Shown here piece by piece: positions 47,437-58,544 of a stretch of 64,000 nt of DNA. The stretch comes from Eriocheir sinensis. Taxonomy: Eukaryota > Arthropoda > Malacostraca > Decapoda > Varunidae. Positions within the stretch are counted from its first letter, which is position 1. Each line of letters opens with the position of its first letter. The stretch lies in the NCBI RefSeq assembly GCF_024679095.1, contig NC_066568.1, positions 466,362-530,361 of the forward strand. The letters are read 5' to 3'. The notes under the pieces were generated by a model that was given only the letters and a program-made list of their open reading frames with translations, was not told the origin of the DNA and did not search any database. Both the position numbers and the translations under genes were made by a program.

Positions 47437-50400
47437 GCTGGAGTAGGTAGGAAGACACCTACCGAACGGGCGCAAGCCACTCCCGGTGAGGTATATATGG
47501 GAGGTGAGAAGGGAGCTGAAGCCCTCCAAAGACCCTTCCCATGTCCTCACTAACCGTTTCCCTATTGTCTCACCAACACCGGAGAGTAGTTCAGCATGCT
47601 CTCTAAAGACAGATCCTCTCTCTATCCACACCACACTGCATTCACACAACATATACACCTTTTCCCAAAATTAAAATTTCAAAATGGCGCACATACACCA
47701 AGCCTCGGAGTCCCCGTCTGGGGGGGGGACCACAAATTCCCCCAGGGAGGACTCCCCTTCTGGCTGCCGACCCGAGAGGTGTCTTGATAACTCCTCGAAC
47801 CTCTTTCTTCTCAATTTCTGCAACATTCGCGGTCTTCGCTCTAATTTTCATTCTGTGGAACATCATCTCTCCTCCTCTAAACCTCACCTTCTCTTCCTTA
47901 CCGAAACACAGGTTTCTGAGGCTACTGACAGCAATCTCTACTCTGTTCCTTCCTACTATCTCTATCCTAAATTTCAATCCAAAGCTGGATGTTGCGCCTA
48001 CGTGCGCAACGACATCACTTGCTCTCGTGCCCACGACCTTGACTCTTCTGAATTTTCCACCATCTGGTTAAGACTTCACTGTCATTCTATTACTAAATAC
48101 ATCTGTGCTGTTTATCTCTCACCTAACTCTACCAACTATGTAAAATTCTTTGACTATTTGAATTCTAAAGTGGAGCACATCTTGACCCACTCTTCCTTCG
48201 CTGAAATCTCCATCCTAGGAGATTTCAATGTTCACCACCAGCTTTGGCTTTCATCCTCTTTCACTGACCATCCTGGTGAACAAGCCTACAACTTTGCTAT
48301 CCTCAACGACCTAGAGCAGTTGGTCCAGCACCCTACACGTATTCCCGACCGTCTTGGAGATCGGCCCAACATTCTAGACCTCTTCCTTACCTCAAACCCT
48401 TCTGCTTATTCTGTCAAACTGTTCTCTCCGTTGGGCTCCTCCGATCACAATCTTATTTCTGCATCCTGTCCTATCGCTCCTGTACACCCTCTGGACCCAC
48501 CGAAGAGGCGATGCTTCTGGCATTTTGCTTCAGCTCGGTGGGACGACCTGAGGATGTACTTTTCCGATTTCCCGTGGAATGATTATTGCTTCCAGGATAG
48601 AGACCCTCTGTGTGTGCTCAGCGCATCACAGAGGTGATTGTCTCTGGAATGGAGGCATACATTCCTCGTTCTTTCTCTACTCCTCACGCTAAAAAGCCTT
48701 GGTTTAATCATGCTTGTTCTCGTGCTGTCAATGATAGAGAGGTAGCTCACAAAAGGTACCAGAGCCTTCAAACTAATGCTAATTATGAACTTTACATTTC
48801 TGCCCGAAATCGTGCCAAATCTATTCTCCGACTAACCAAAAATTCTTTCATTAATAGAAAATGTCAAAACCTTGCTTTCTCTAACACTTCCCGTGACTTC
48901 TGGCATCTAGCCAAAAACATCTCCTCCAACTTCACTTCATCTTTCCCTCCACTCCTCAGTCCTGACGGCAACACTGCCGTCTCATCTATCTCTAAGGCTG
49001 AACTCTTCTCTCAAACTTTTTCTAAAAACTCCACTCTGGACGATTCTGGGCATATTCCTCCTACTCATCCCCCCTCTGACTCCTTTATGCCTGTTATAAA
49101 GATTCTTCAAAATGATGTTTTCTATGCCCTCTCTGGCCTCAATCCTCAGAAGGCTTATGGACCTGATGGAGTGCCTCCTATTGTCCTTAAAAACTGTGCC
49201 TCCGTGCTGTCACCCTGCCTGATCAAACTCTTTCGCCTCTGCCTGTCAACATCTACCTTTCCTTCTTGCTGGAAGTATGCCTTCATACAGCTTGTACCTA
49301 AGAAGGGTGACCGCTCCAATCCCTCAAACTACCGTCCTATAGCTTTACTTTCTTGTCTATCTAAAGCTTTTGAATCAATCCTTAACCGGAAGATTCAAAA
49401 GCACCTTTCCACTTCTGACCTTCTATCTGATCGCCAGTATGGGTTCCGCAAGGGACGTTCTACTGGTGATCTCCTAGCCTTCTTAACTGACTCTTGGTCA
49501 TCTTCTCTTAGCCGTTTCGGTGAAACTTTTGCTATTGCGCTGGACATATCAAAAGCTTTTGATAGGGTCTGGCACAAATCTTTGCTTTCTAAACTACCCT
49601 CCTACGGTTTCTATCCTTCTCTCTGTACCTTTATCTCCAGTTTCCTTTCTGACCGTTCTATTTCTGCCGTGGTAGACGGTCACTGTTCTTCCCCTAAATC
49701 TATTAACAGTGGTGTCCCACAGGGTTCTGTCCTATCTCCCACTCTTTTTCTGTTGTTCATTGATGATCTTCTTTCCAAAACGAACTGTCCTATCCACTCC
49801 TACGCCGATGATTCCACTCTGCATTATTCAACTTCTTTTAATAGAAGACCCACCCTTCAGAAACTTAACGACTCAAGGCTGGAGGCTGCAGAACGCTTAG
49901 CCTCAGACCTTACTATTATTTCCGATTGGGGCAAGAAGAACCTGGTGTCCTTCAACGCCTCAAAAACACAGTTTCTCCACCTATCCACTCGACACAATCT
50001 TCCAAACAACTATCCCCTATTCTTTGACAACACCCAGCTATCACCTTCCTCAACACTAAACATCCTCGGTCTATCCTTAACTCAAAATCTCAACTGGAAA
50101 CTTCATATCTCATCTCTTACTAAATCAGCTTCCTCGAGGCTGGGCGTTCTGTACCGTCTCCGCCAGTTCTTCTCCCCTGCACAGTTGCTGTCCATATACA
50201 GGGGCCTTGTCCGCCCTCGTATGGAGTATGCATCTCATGTGTGGGGGGGCTCCACTCACACAGCTCTTCTAGACAGAGTGGAGGTTAAGGCTCTTCGTCT
50301 CATCAGCTCTCCTCCTCATACTGATAGTCTTCTACCTCTTAAATTCCGCCGCAATGTTGCCTCTCTTTCTATCTTCTATCGATATTTCCACGCTGACTGC

Positions 50401-50783
50401 TCTTCTGAACTTGCTAACTGCATGCCTCCCCCCCTCCCGCGGCCCCGCTGCACTCGACTTTCTACTCATGCTCATCCCTATACTGTCCAAACCCCTTATG
50501 CAAGAGTTAACCAGCATCTTCACTCTTTCATCCCTCACGCTGGTAAACTCTGGAACAATCTTCCTTCATCTGTATTTCCTCCTGCCTACAACTTGAACTC
50601 TTTCAAGAGGAGGGTATCAGGACACCTCTCCTCCCGAAATTGACCTCTGATTTTCGACACTCCTTTAACCTCTGTTCGGGAGCAGTGAGTAGCGGGCCTT
50701 TTTTTCTTTTTTTTTTTCTTTGCGCCCTTGAGCTGTCTCCTTAGCTGTAAAAAAAAAAAAAAAAAAAAAGAATAAAAAAATAT
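47437..50783 (+). mobile_element. LINE-A, near-full-length reference copy
   Basis: The 5' boundary is set by agreement with the fragment at 31637-32253: both begin GGAGTAGGTAGG, which folds with CACCTACC nearby. A 5' UTR of about 250 bp precedes the ATG at 47684. One ORF (endonuclease + RT) runs to 50643, broken once near 48607. The 3' UTR carries GGAGCAGTGAGTAGCGGGCC and ends in a 22-base A tail (50748-50769), then AATAAAAAAATA. There is no ORF1. The single-ORF, poly(A)-tailed layout is that of an APE-type LINE; the clade is not assigned. No convincing TSD was found. Confidence 0.85.
47684..50643 (+). pseudogene. LINE-A endonuclease-reverse transcriptase ORF, one frameshift
   Basis: The endonuclease has [15 protein letters not shown] (Asn, about residue 43), LLFLTETQV (catalytic Glu), [12 protein letters not shown] (Asp/Asn) and [12 protein letters not shown] (His). 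RT boxes are LNPQKAYGPDGVPPIVLKN, PKKGDRSNPSNYRPIALLSC, DRQYGFRKGRSTGDLL, ALDISKAFDRVWHKS, NSGVPQGSVLSPTLFLLFID and the catalytic SYADDSTLHY (about 49795). The C-terminal part has RLGVLYRLRQFF, PRMEYASHVWGG and GKLWNNLPSSVFPP. A C is missing in the run at 48603-48606 (CCC against CCCC in two sister copies), splitting 47684-48637 from 48610-50643. The intact length would be near 986 residues. All catalytic residues are present. Confidence 0.85.
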
Positions 50784-50861
50784 TACCCTCTCCTTCCTTC
50801 CCTTCCTTTATGTTCCCTCCATCACCCAGTCAGTCTCTCCTTATCCCACAAATGATACCTT

Positions 50862-53564
50862 AAGGGGCGGATACAGGGAGGGGCCCAGGGGGCCCGGGCC
50901 CCCAAAAAAATCTCCGCCCCCACCAGAAAATTTCGAGTGTATGCGGAGAGTCGGTACATAACTGACTCGCTTATAATGTGTTGCAACTATAATACGGAAT
51001 GTGTCGTCGGCTGTAGGCATATGCAGGCGCGGATACGGGGGTGGGGAGCTAGATGTCCCCCCCCCCCCCTCCTTCCAAGAATATTAGGATAACTAAAATA
51101 TTTGAAATACCCATGAACTGAGAAAACATAAAATATATAAAACATAAAATATATTTAAGATACCCCTAAAATGCTAGAGAGCTGGGGAGCGAAGCCGGCC
51201 GCCGCTAGATAGCTCTGGACGCTGTCCTCCAAACTTTAAAATAATCCTCCTCTGGTTCCTTGGGCCTTACTATGCGGAGGTGGACGGGATGCTCAGGCAA
51301 GATTTTTTTTTTTCGGTGTCTGATGTAATTTTTCACTCTCCTGCAGGGCCAGGGCACAACGGGCACGTGCCCAGGGCCCCGCACTCATTTGACAATCTGT
51401 ATACTCGTACAGGGCCGTAGTACGCCGTACACAGGGGGGGGGGAGGGGCCGGGGGTATCGAACGCCCCCCCCCCCTCATCTGCTAAAATATCCACTTTCA
51501 GAGAGAGTCAAAACGAAAACTGGTACCTTTCTGTTGCATTTCTGGAGATCTCAGGATTTTCTTTATTTATTTTCAGTATTTAAGTTACGGAATCGTATCT
51601 TGAATATTATAGAGCAAGATTTAAGGGCCTAAGAAAAAAATCTTTGTGACTTCATTCCTCACATGCAAGCAGATAGTGAATTTTAGTGCAGGCCACTATC
51701 ATCATTCGGCACTTCGAAGAGGAAATAAGGGAAGACTTCCTTGCCTTTGTGCACGCCCATGACCTCACCGGTAAAGGTTATGCTGGCTCCTTTTGCGCAC
51801 CGTTGAAGACCTCGGATTGGACATGGCCAAGTGCAGGGGACTTGGTTTCGATGGAGCAAGTGCCATGATGGGAAAATTCAAAGGGTGTGCCGCAGTACTC
51901 ATGAAGAAGTACACCCTGGCCAAGCCAATCCACTACTTTAACCACCGGCAGAATTTAGTACTGACGAAGGCGTGTGACGTCAAGGAAGTGAAGATCGCTC
52001 TTCAAACACTGACCGAGGTGTACAACTTCGTTCATTCTTCGAATGTGAGCTCTCTCCGCTTCACAGAGGTTGTCAAGCTTACCTCGGCCAAGCGCGAAAA
52101 GCTTGTTCCCCTGTGCCCCACCAGGTGGATTGAGAGGCATGACGCAGTGCTGGTTTTCGTTGAATTTCTGCCTGTCATCGCTGTTTTTCTCGAGGAAGAA
52201 CTTAACGCCACCGCTGGCCTCCTTCTCATCGCCATACGTGTTCCCCGCTTTCTCGTTGGACTGGTTGTAGTGGAGTGTATATTGGCGCATATTCTCGAGC
52301 CGAGCCGAACTTCAGAGAAAAGATGGCGACCTGGTGTCAGCCGATGCCGTGGCATCGAGACCATTTTTGCCAAGTTCAGAGCAGTTGCGGAGAATCATTT
52401 TCACGACGTGTTCATGAAAGCGGAAGAGCTTTTGGTCGAGGTGGGGTCATCGCATGACACCATCACTGTGCCACGACTCTGTGGACGACAGACCCAACGA
52501 TCAAATGTTCCGGGCGAGAATGCTGAAGAGTACTACCGCCGGGCGGTGTACATTCCGTTCGTGGACCACGTCTGGGCTGAGTTGAAGAGTCGGTTCGGCG
52601 ACGACACAGTGCCTGTCGCCCTTCAGCTCAAGCAACTCCTCAAAGGCCCCGAAACGGATGTTGCGGCTGTGCTTCAAGCGGCGAAGCTCTACGAGCTCGA
52701 CATCGAATCCCTGATACTCGTGAAGGCGGAAGCGGAGCGCTGTTCCGGTCTTCCAGATTATCAAAGAAGCCCAGGCACACACCAGCACCAGCATGTAATC
52801 CCCAATCTCGCCATTCTCTTGAAAACTCTGTTAACGCTTCCAGTCTCCAACGCGGAAGCCGAGAGGTCTTTCTCAGCATTGAAAAGGCTGAAAACCTATC
52901 TGAGGAGTACCGTCGGCCAAGAACGCCTGAACGGACTTGCCCTCCTCTGTGTTCACTATGATATCCCCATTTCAGTCGAGAGAGTGATAAGCAAATTCGG
53001 CGAAAAAAAACGCCGACTACTCTTCGCTTAGTGAGGCACTTGTTGAATACTTGGGAATTTGTAAATATATTTCTTTAGATCAGCCAATCTTTGCAAATGT
53101 GTTACCTCAATCCCACGTAAAAGAAGCCCTATAAGAATTCCTTTTTATCTTCAGCTGTGTCTAATTTTACATATTAGCTCTTTTTTGTAAAGGTTAGGTT
53201 TGTAATTTATATATGACCTGTATTATGATCACCCTTGCTGCTTACATATCGAAATAAACGCTTAGTTTTCTTCGAATGCTCGTATGGTGATGATTTCTAC
53301 CTGTTCAGATCTGCCTTTTTACTGGTCGGATGTACAATTTTAATTGTTTCTTGTTATTGCTTGCCAGCTTAATATTGATTGCACTTCATATATAGATACA
53401 AGAAAAATTCATTTGTCACATATACGTTGATTGCTCGGGAGCTGCGGATTTTAAGCAAAGAACCGCCATCACTATCCATTGGTCTTCACTGTTTGAGGCT
53501 GTCGCTAACTTATGAAATTTTACCATCGGGCCCCCCAGAAATTGATTTTCTGGATCCGCCCCTG
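50862..53564 (+). mobile_element. hAT transposon with transposase, 8-bp TSD
   Basis: A perfect duplication GATACCTT lies at 50854-50861 and 53565-53572. Ends are AAGGGGCGGATACAG on the left and CAGGGGCGGATCCAG read inward on the right, the CAGGGGCGGATC form common in animal hATs. The internal transposase reads in the same direction. 51020-51080 and 51405-51475 contain further GGGG-rich end-like sequences and G/C runs, probably other MITE ends inside the left part. An 8-bp target duplication is diagnostic for hAT. Confidence 0.9.
51793..53031 (+). CDS. hAT-family transposase (N-terminally truncated)
   Basis: 412 open codons. The RNase H-like core shows GLGFDGASAMMGKFKGCAAV (first catalytic Asp in the FDGASAM box), then VPLCPTRWIERHDAVL, the conserved CxxRW-type box of hAT transposases. 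The C-terminus holds the hAT dimerisation region: LLTLPVSNAEAERSFSALKR and RLNGLALLCVHYDIPI. The preceding frame 51686-51800 (IRHFEEEIREDFLAFVHAHD, LTGKGYA) is the same protein, one frameshift upstream, so the true start and any zinc finger are lost. A middle part (about residues 150-190) looks out of register with family members. Likely inactive, but the terminal repeats are intact. Confidence 0.8.
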   Translation: MRTVEDLGLDMAKCRGLGFDGASAMMGKFKGCAAVLMKKYTLAKPIHYFNHRQNLVLTKACDVKEVKIALQTLTEVYNFVHSSNVSSLRFTEVVKLTSAKREKLVPLCPTRWIERHDAVLVFVEFLPVIAVFLEEELNATAGLLLIAIRVPRFLVGLVVVECILAHILEPSRTSEKRWRPGVSRCRGIETIFAKFRAVAENHFHDVFMKAEELLVEVGSSHDTITVPRLCGRQTQRSNVPGENAEEYYRRAVYIPFVDHVWAELKSRFGDDTVPVALQLKQLLKGPETDVAAVLQAAKLYELDIESLILVKAEAERCSGLPDYQRSPGTHQHQHVIPNLAILLKTLLTLPVSNAEAERSFSALKRLKTYLRSTVGQERLNGLALLCVHYDIPISVERVISKFGEKKRRLLFA

Positions 53565-53572
53565 GATACCTT

Positions 53573-53747
53573 GCTCAGCTCTCTCCTGTTTCTTAATTTA
53601 TCACTGCAGAGATGAATACGAACTGTGTTAGCATTAGTATTGGTATTAGTAGTATTTCCATCTGTTTTGTCTGTCAATGCTGCAAATGACCTGAACTATT
53701 TAGTATTATTAGAATGGTATTAGTATTAGTATTAGTAGTAGAAGATT
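53573..53747. other. No recognised feature
   Basis: Ends with short (TAT)-(TAG) triplets at 53630-53740; no element seen. Confidence 0.5.
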
Positions 53748-54578
53748 TTTAAACTACCTTCTTACAGATTCTATCCCTCTCTCTGTACCTTTATCTCCAG
53801 TTTCCTTTCCGGCCATTCTATCTCTGCTGTGGTAGACGGTCACTGTTCTTCCCCTAAACCTATCAACAGTGGTGTTCCACAGAGCTCTGTCCTGTCTCCC
53901 ACTCTCTTTCTGATATTCATCAATGATCTTTCCACAACAAATTATCCTATCCACTCATACGTCGATGATTCTACTCTGCATTATTCAAATTCTTTCAGCA
54001 GAAGACCCTCTCAATAGGAATTACAAGACTCCAGACTGGAGGCTGCAGAACGCTTAACCTCAGACCTTGCTATTATTTCCGATTGGGGTAAAAGGAACCT
54101 TGTGTCCTTCAGTGCCTCAACAACTCTATTTCTCCACTTATCAACTCGACACAATCTTCCAAACTCCTATCCCCTATTCTTCGACAACACTCAGCTGTCA
54201 CCTTCTTCAACACTAAACATCCTCTTAACTGGAAACTTCACATCTTTTCTCTCACTAAATCACCTTCCTCGAGGTTGGGCGTTCTGTACAATCTCCGCCA
54301 GTTCTCCCCCACACAGGTGCTATCTATATACAGGGGCCTTGCCCGCCCTTGTATGGAGTATGCATCTCACGTGTGGGGGGACTCCACTCACACAGCTCTC
54401 TTGGACAGAGTAGAATCAAAGGCTCTTCGTCTCATCAAATCCCCTCCTCATACTGCAAGTCTTCTACCTTGCTAGCTGCATGTCTCCCCGCCTCCCGCAG
54501 CCCCACAGCACACGACTTTCTACTCAAGCTCATCCCTATGCTGTCCAAACCCCTTATTCGAGAGTTAACCACCCTTAG
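53748..54578 (+). mobile_element. LINE-A RT to C-terminal fragment, both ends missing
   Basis: Runs from the FYPSLCTFISSFLS region (53762) through PQSSVLSPTLFLIF (Gly of the PQGS box changed to Ser), YVDDSTLHY in place of YADD (about 53963), to TALLDRVESKALRLI. An internal deletion near 54475 joins LLP to the C-terminal MSPRLPQPHSTRLST-like region. It stops at ARVN without a 3' UTR, next to LINE-F. Confidence 0.8.
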
Positions 54579-54781
54579 TTCTGAATTACGGAGTGTAAAT
54601 GTGATGGATGGGGTTGTGAGCTCTGGTGAGTCTTAACAGTTTGCATTTGTCTGATCGGAGGTGCATCCGCAAGGTGCGCTCCCACTGCTGGAGGGCGTCC
54701 AAGTCTTTTTGTAGCAGTCTGCAGTCGTCGGTAGTCTTTACTGCTCTAAACAGCAAACTATCGTCGGCAAATAGTCTAGTG

Positions 54782-55942
54782 GTGTAATGCCGGGATGTGA
54801 AGGCAGGAGAAGAACCTTAGAAGTACAAGGACAAGACGTAGTTTAAGTCATTATAAGTGATCACAAGTAGTTGTAAGTAATTATAAGTCACTGTAAGGCC
54901 ATCATAGATATGTAAGAATGTAGTAGGTATTCTTGATCACAACCCATAACAGAATAATTATCCTGTAAATGCATTTCTGATCCCAGTAAATGAAATAAGC
55001 TTGATCTTTCGCCCACTCATCTTCCTCCTACTCACAGGTCGGGCGTCCCAGTCCCTGCCACACACCCACACACACACACCCCACACACACACACACACAC
55101 GAACCCGTGAATCCACCCCGATGTGTTCTTTTAGTTGTTAAACTCAATATTTCTATTCTTCCCGCAGTAGGAGTTGTAGGAGAGAGCCCTGTATGCGTTC
55201 TTGGAGCCATACCAGGGGTAGGAAACGGGGAGTCGAGTCCCCCTTACAATTCCCTCCTACAGCCCCTATCGCGGGAAGTAATTTGAGAGTATATAGGCCA
55301 GTAATCTGTGCTTTACCTGTAGTGTAAGAAGTGTTAGTGAAATGAGAGGCTGTATGTTTTTGTCTTTAAGACGGAGATGGTTCTCGTCGTGTATGGGTTT
55401 TTCCCGGAAATGTAACATTCCCCCTCTCTGAGTCTCTTTCATACATCATACGTTGTGAGAGGAGAAAACTAGAAATCAGTCGTGTGTCCATTCGCCCATT
55501 TCCGTCAGTTTCGGGTAAAATCGTGCCTTCAATGAGGAATTAATTGTAAACCGTGTCGTCAGGTATGCCTATGTATTACCTTCTAAACTAAGTCACAGGA
55601 ATAAATGTAAGCACTCCTATATATAGGCTTTTATTTCTTGTCACTTCCCGTTGTGAGATTTGTCCGGCCGGCTGTGAGTTAAACTAACCATTTACCGCCC
55701 CCGAGCCTGCCCCGCTCACCTCGCTACCCTGCCCAAGGGATCAGAGTCTCGCTCTGGGTCATTTTAATCCCTCATTAAATCCTTAGTCCTTTCTATACAC
55801 ATACTCTTAAGGTTCCCAGTGAGCTACCGGTGACATGGTTCATCGGTAGATCTCTGGGTGGTGGCAGCAAAACTACCCCCAGGGTGAGTCCCCCTTGTTT
55901 TCCTCAGATATCCATAGGTGAATCCCCTTTTTTTACATCATT
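54782..55942. mobile_element. 1.16-kb insertion with TAGTG repeats, candidate solo LTR
   Basis: TAGTG at 54777-54781 and 55943-55947 flanks the insert, and LINE-F sequence continues across it. 5-bp duplications are usual for LTR elements. The insert starts GTGTAATGCCGGG and ends TTACATCATT, so TG/CA ends are one or two bases inside the flanks. It contains TATATAGG (55620) and AATAAATG (55602). A GGTGGCAGCAAAAC stretch at 55861 resembles arthropod primer-binding sites, which argues for an LTR plus leader rather than a pure solo LTR. No ORF. A (CA)n stretch lies at 55063-55100. Confidence 0.45.
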
Positions 55943-56156
55943 TAGTGCCCCGAATTTCCGGGCACGAGAGTGGAAGAGTTAGGCGTTGAGAGTGGAAGAT
56001 CGTTAACGTACAGAAGGAAAAGAAGGGGACCTAGAACGGTGCCTTGTGGGACACCTGAAGAAACAGGGACAGTGTCAAGAACACGTTGAATCGGTTAGTA
56101 AGAAATGCTGTGATCCAGTGTAGAATAGGTCCTGAAATACCGTAGTATATCAATTT

Positions 56157-56477
56157 TCATGTTAGTCTTTTGTGCGGGAGTTTGTCGAAGGCTTTGGCAA
56201 AATCTAAAACAATAGCGTCAACTTGTTTAATGTCACGTCGGTCAAGTAGCCTCGTCATGTCATGAAATGTAGTAATGAGTTGCGATTCACATGAGTGTTT
56301 AGGTCGAAAGCCGTGTTGTGAGTCAGTAAGGATGTTGTTTGTGTCAAGGTGATTCAGTATGTGTATGTGTATCATGTGCTCGAAAATTTTACATGGAATC
56401 GATGTTAGTGAGATGGGGCGATAATTGGCTGGGTCAGTCCGGTCACCTGTCTTAAATAAAGGATTAATATTTGCCAA
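56157..56477 (-). pseudogene. LINE-F RT fingers/palm segment
   Basis: 106 open codons from ANINPLFKTGDRTDPANYRP to DFAKAFDKLPHKRL, holding the first catalytic palm Asp. A stop follows at the 5'-most coordinate. This is the best-preserved part of LINE-F. The sequence form (IPCKIFEHMIHIHILNHLD, NNILTDSQHGFR) is of the widespread LINE type in which a DAIVLDFAKAFDK box precedes VPQGTVLGP. Inactive. Confidence 0.75.
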
Positions 56478-57490
56478 AAGCCAGTCAGAGGGTAATGAGG
56501 TGGATGATAGGGACTGGGTGAATATGGCCTGAAGGATGGGGGCAAGGATGGGGGCAAAGGATAAAAGGATGAAGGCGGGAATTTTGTCGTGGCCAGTGGA
56601 TTTAGTTGTGTCAAGTCCTTTCAGTAATTTCTGTATTCCGTTAGTCGTAATGTCAAAGGGGGGCTATCGGGGGGAAGGGGCAGTGTGGCATGTTTGGTGT
56701 CAGGTTGTGTTCTTGTGTGAATACCGATTGGAACTGTGTGTTGAGTATTTGTGCTTTGTGTTGTGGGCTGGTTACTAATGTGTTATTATTGTCTTTTAGT
56801 GATATAATCGTGTTAGTGTCATGTTTGCGCGTCTTAAAGAACTAAAAAAAGTTTCTTTTGTTATTTCTTACGTTGTCTGCGAGGTAAGTTGCTATGTGTT
56901 TGCGTTCCGCTACTTTTATGTTTATGGCAAATGTCTTTTGGTGGTTTCTTTGGGCGGTCCAATTATCTGTTGTGTTGTATGTCTGCGCGCGTCTGTAGAG
57001 TCTTTGTTACTTGCGATGTCGTCTGCGTAGATCCCTGGAAAACCAGGTAAGTATGGACCTACTAGAAAGTGTTTTTTGTGGTATGTGTCTGTTCATATAG
57101 AGTTGAGTATGAAGTGTTTCAGGTTGTTCCAGTTGGCGGAAGGAGGTCTTGTGTGTGGGTCTGTCGCAAAAAAGTCAGTGCTGAAGGCAGTTAGGTCTTG
57201 TTTGATCATGTCTAAGTCTAAGTCAGCCCTTGAAAAAAGGAAAATCTGTCTGGGTCTCTGTTTATGTCTAATCGGTCGGAGGTCAGCGTCAGTGATAAGC
57301 ATGTCATGGTCACTAAGTCCTGGAACAACCTGAGTGTTTGTCCTAGAATGTTGTTGGTGAGCAAAAGGTCAAGTGTGTGTGCTGTAGTCAAAGGGCCACC
57401 GTGGCCAGCGGGGCGTGTTACAGTATGTGTTCGTGTTGGCTGGAGTACTGTTTGTGAGAGTGAAAATGTATGAATGATGTCAATGAACGT

Positions 57491-57619
57491 GTCGTGTAGT
57501 AAGGGCCGGATTACTCATTAGGCAGACAAGGCACGGTGCCTTGGCCTACGAAGCTATGTTGGCCTACGAAAAAATAGGCACATCACTTTTGTGCTTGTTA
57601 TTTTGCATAATTAGTTGAT
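57491..57619. other. Possible hAT end fragment
   Basis: AAGGGCCGGATTACTCATTA followed by GGCAGACAAGGCACGGTGCC resembles ends of some hAT elements (CAGGGCCGGATT...GGCAC). No matching second end was seen, so this is only a hint. Confidence 0.3.
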
Positions 57620-57920
57620 ATCAATCAATCAATCAATGGGAGCATACGCCGGGGGGCGCGCCCCAAGCGCGCCAAGCCCACCCCATGACGCCAAGCCCGG
57701 GCGAGTCTTCCTGCAGGCCCCCTTCCAAACCCGAGTACCTTCTGGCAGGATCTATCGACTTGCTCTCCACGAACTCCGTGGGCGTCCCCTTGGCCTCCTC
57801 CACTCAGGATTGTCTCTTACAGAGACAAACCGATGAGCAGGATCAGTTTCCGGAAAACGTGCCACGTGCCCGTATAGCCGGAGTTGGCGATGACGGATTA
57901 TGCAATTAATATATGTCGAA

Positions 57921-58544
57921 TCAGTCTCGGAGTAGTCGCCGGTTTGACACAAAGTCATTCCAGCGATATCCCATGATTCTGCGTAGACACTTATTACCAA
58001 AGGCATCAATCCGCCTCTCCAAGTCTCCATTTAGTGTCCATGTCTCACAACCACAGAGTAAGACAGGGAGCACAAGGGACTTGAAGATCCGGATCTTTGT
58101 CCTTCTGCACAGGTATCGACAACGCCATGTACTCGTGTTCAGCGATTCCACAACACCGTGGGCCAGACCAATCCGTCGTAAGACTTCCTGGCCAGACTCA
58201 CCGTTGTTATGAACTACGCTACCAAGATACGTGAAACTTTCTGAGATCTTAACGTCCTCGCCACACGCATGAACAGACTGTACTGTGTCATCCAGCAAGC
58301 CTCCAAACACCTGTACCTTGGTCTTGGCCCTGGAAACCTGAAGTCCCAAGGGCTTCACCTCCTCGTGCAGTGCCTGGTGAGCCATCACCAAAACCTCCAG
58401 CGACTCCGCCAGGATTACGGCATCATCAGCAAAAACAAGGTCAGTGACCCTGTTATTGCCAATGGATGCTCCGCAATGACTGGTCCACAGCTCTGCCCAG
58501 TACCCAGTCCATACAAGTGTTGAAAAGCGATGGGGCAAGGACAC
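57921..58544 (-). pseudogene. RTE reverse transcriptase, palm/thumb and C-terminal part
   Basis: 207 open codons starting inside the NTCMDWVLG region. The catalytic box reads LVFADDAVIL. AKTKVQVFGGLLDDTVQSVH, SFTYLGSVVHNNGESGQEVL and the RTE-type C-terminus KIRIFKSLVLPVLLCGCETW with RIDAFGNKCLRRIMGYRWND follow. Upstream palm boxes are in the frame 58453-58746 (AAYVDLKKAFHSVHREALWD, RQGCVLAPSLFNT). One frameshift at about 58540 separates them. The last codons are in 57752-58030. Confidence 0.8.

Larger units (their letters stand above)
54579..57490 (-). mobile_element. LINE-F, split by a TAGTG-flanked insertion
   Basis: Read right to left: an endonuclease end with GLSDHDMLITDADLRPIRHK (about 57310), a linker, KSTGHDKIPAFIL (about 56590), PSDWLLANINPLFKTGDRTD (about 56490), ANYRPISLTSIPCKIFEHMI, TDSQHGFRPKHSCESQL, DAIVLDFAKAFDKLPHKRL (about 56200) and [17 protein letters not shown] (about 56010). 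After the insertion the RT resumes with TRLFADDSLLFRAV (54780-54735) and WERTLRMHLRSDKCKLLRL. Several frameshifts. The RT palm Asp pairs (LDFAKAFD and FADD) are kept. Different from LINE-A, CR1 and RTE in this window. Confidence 0.75.
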
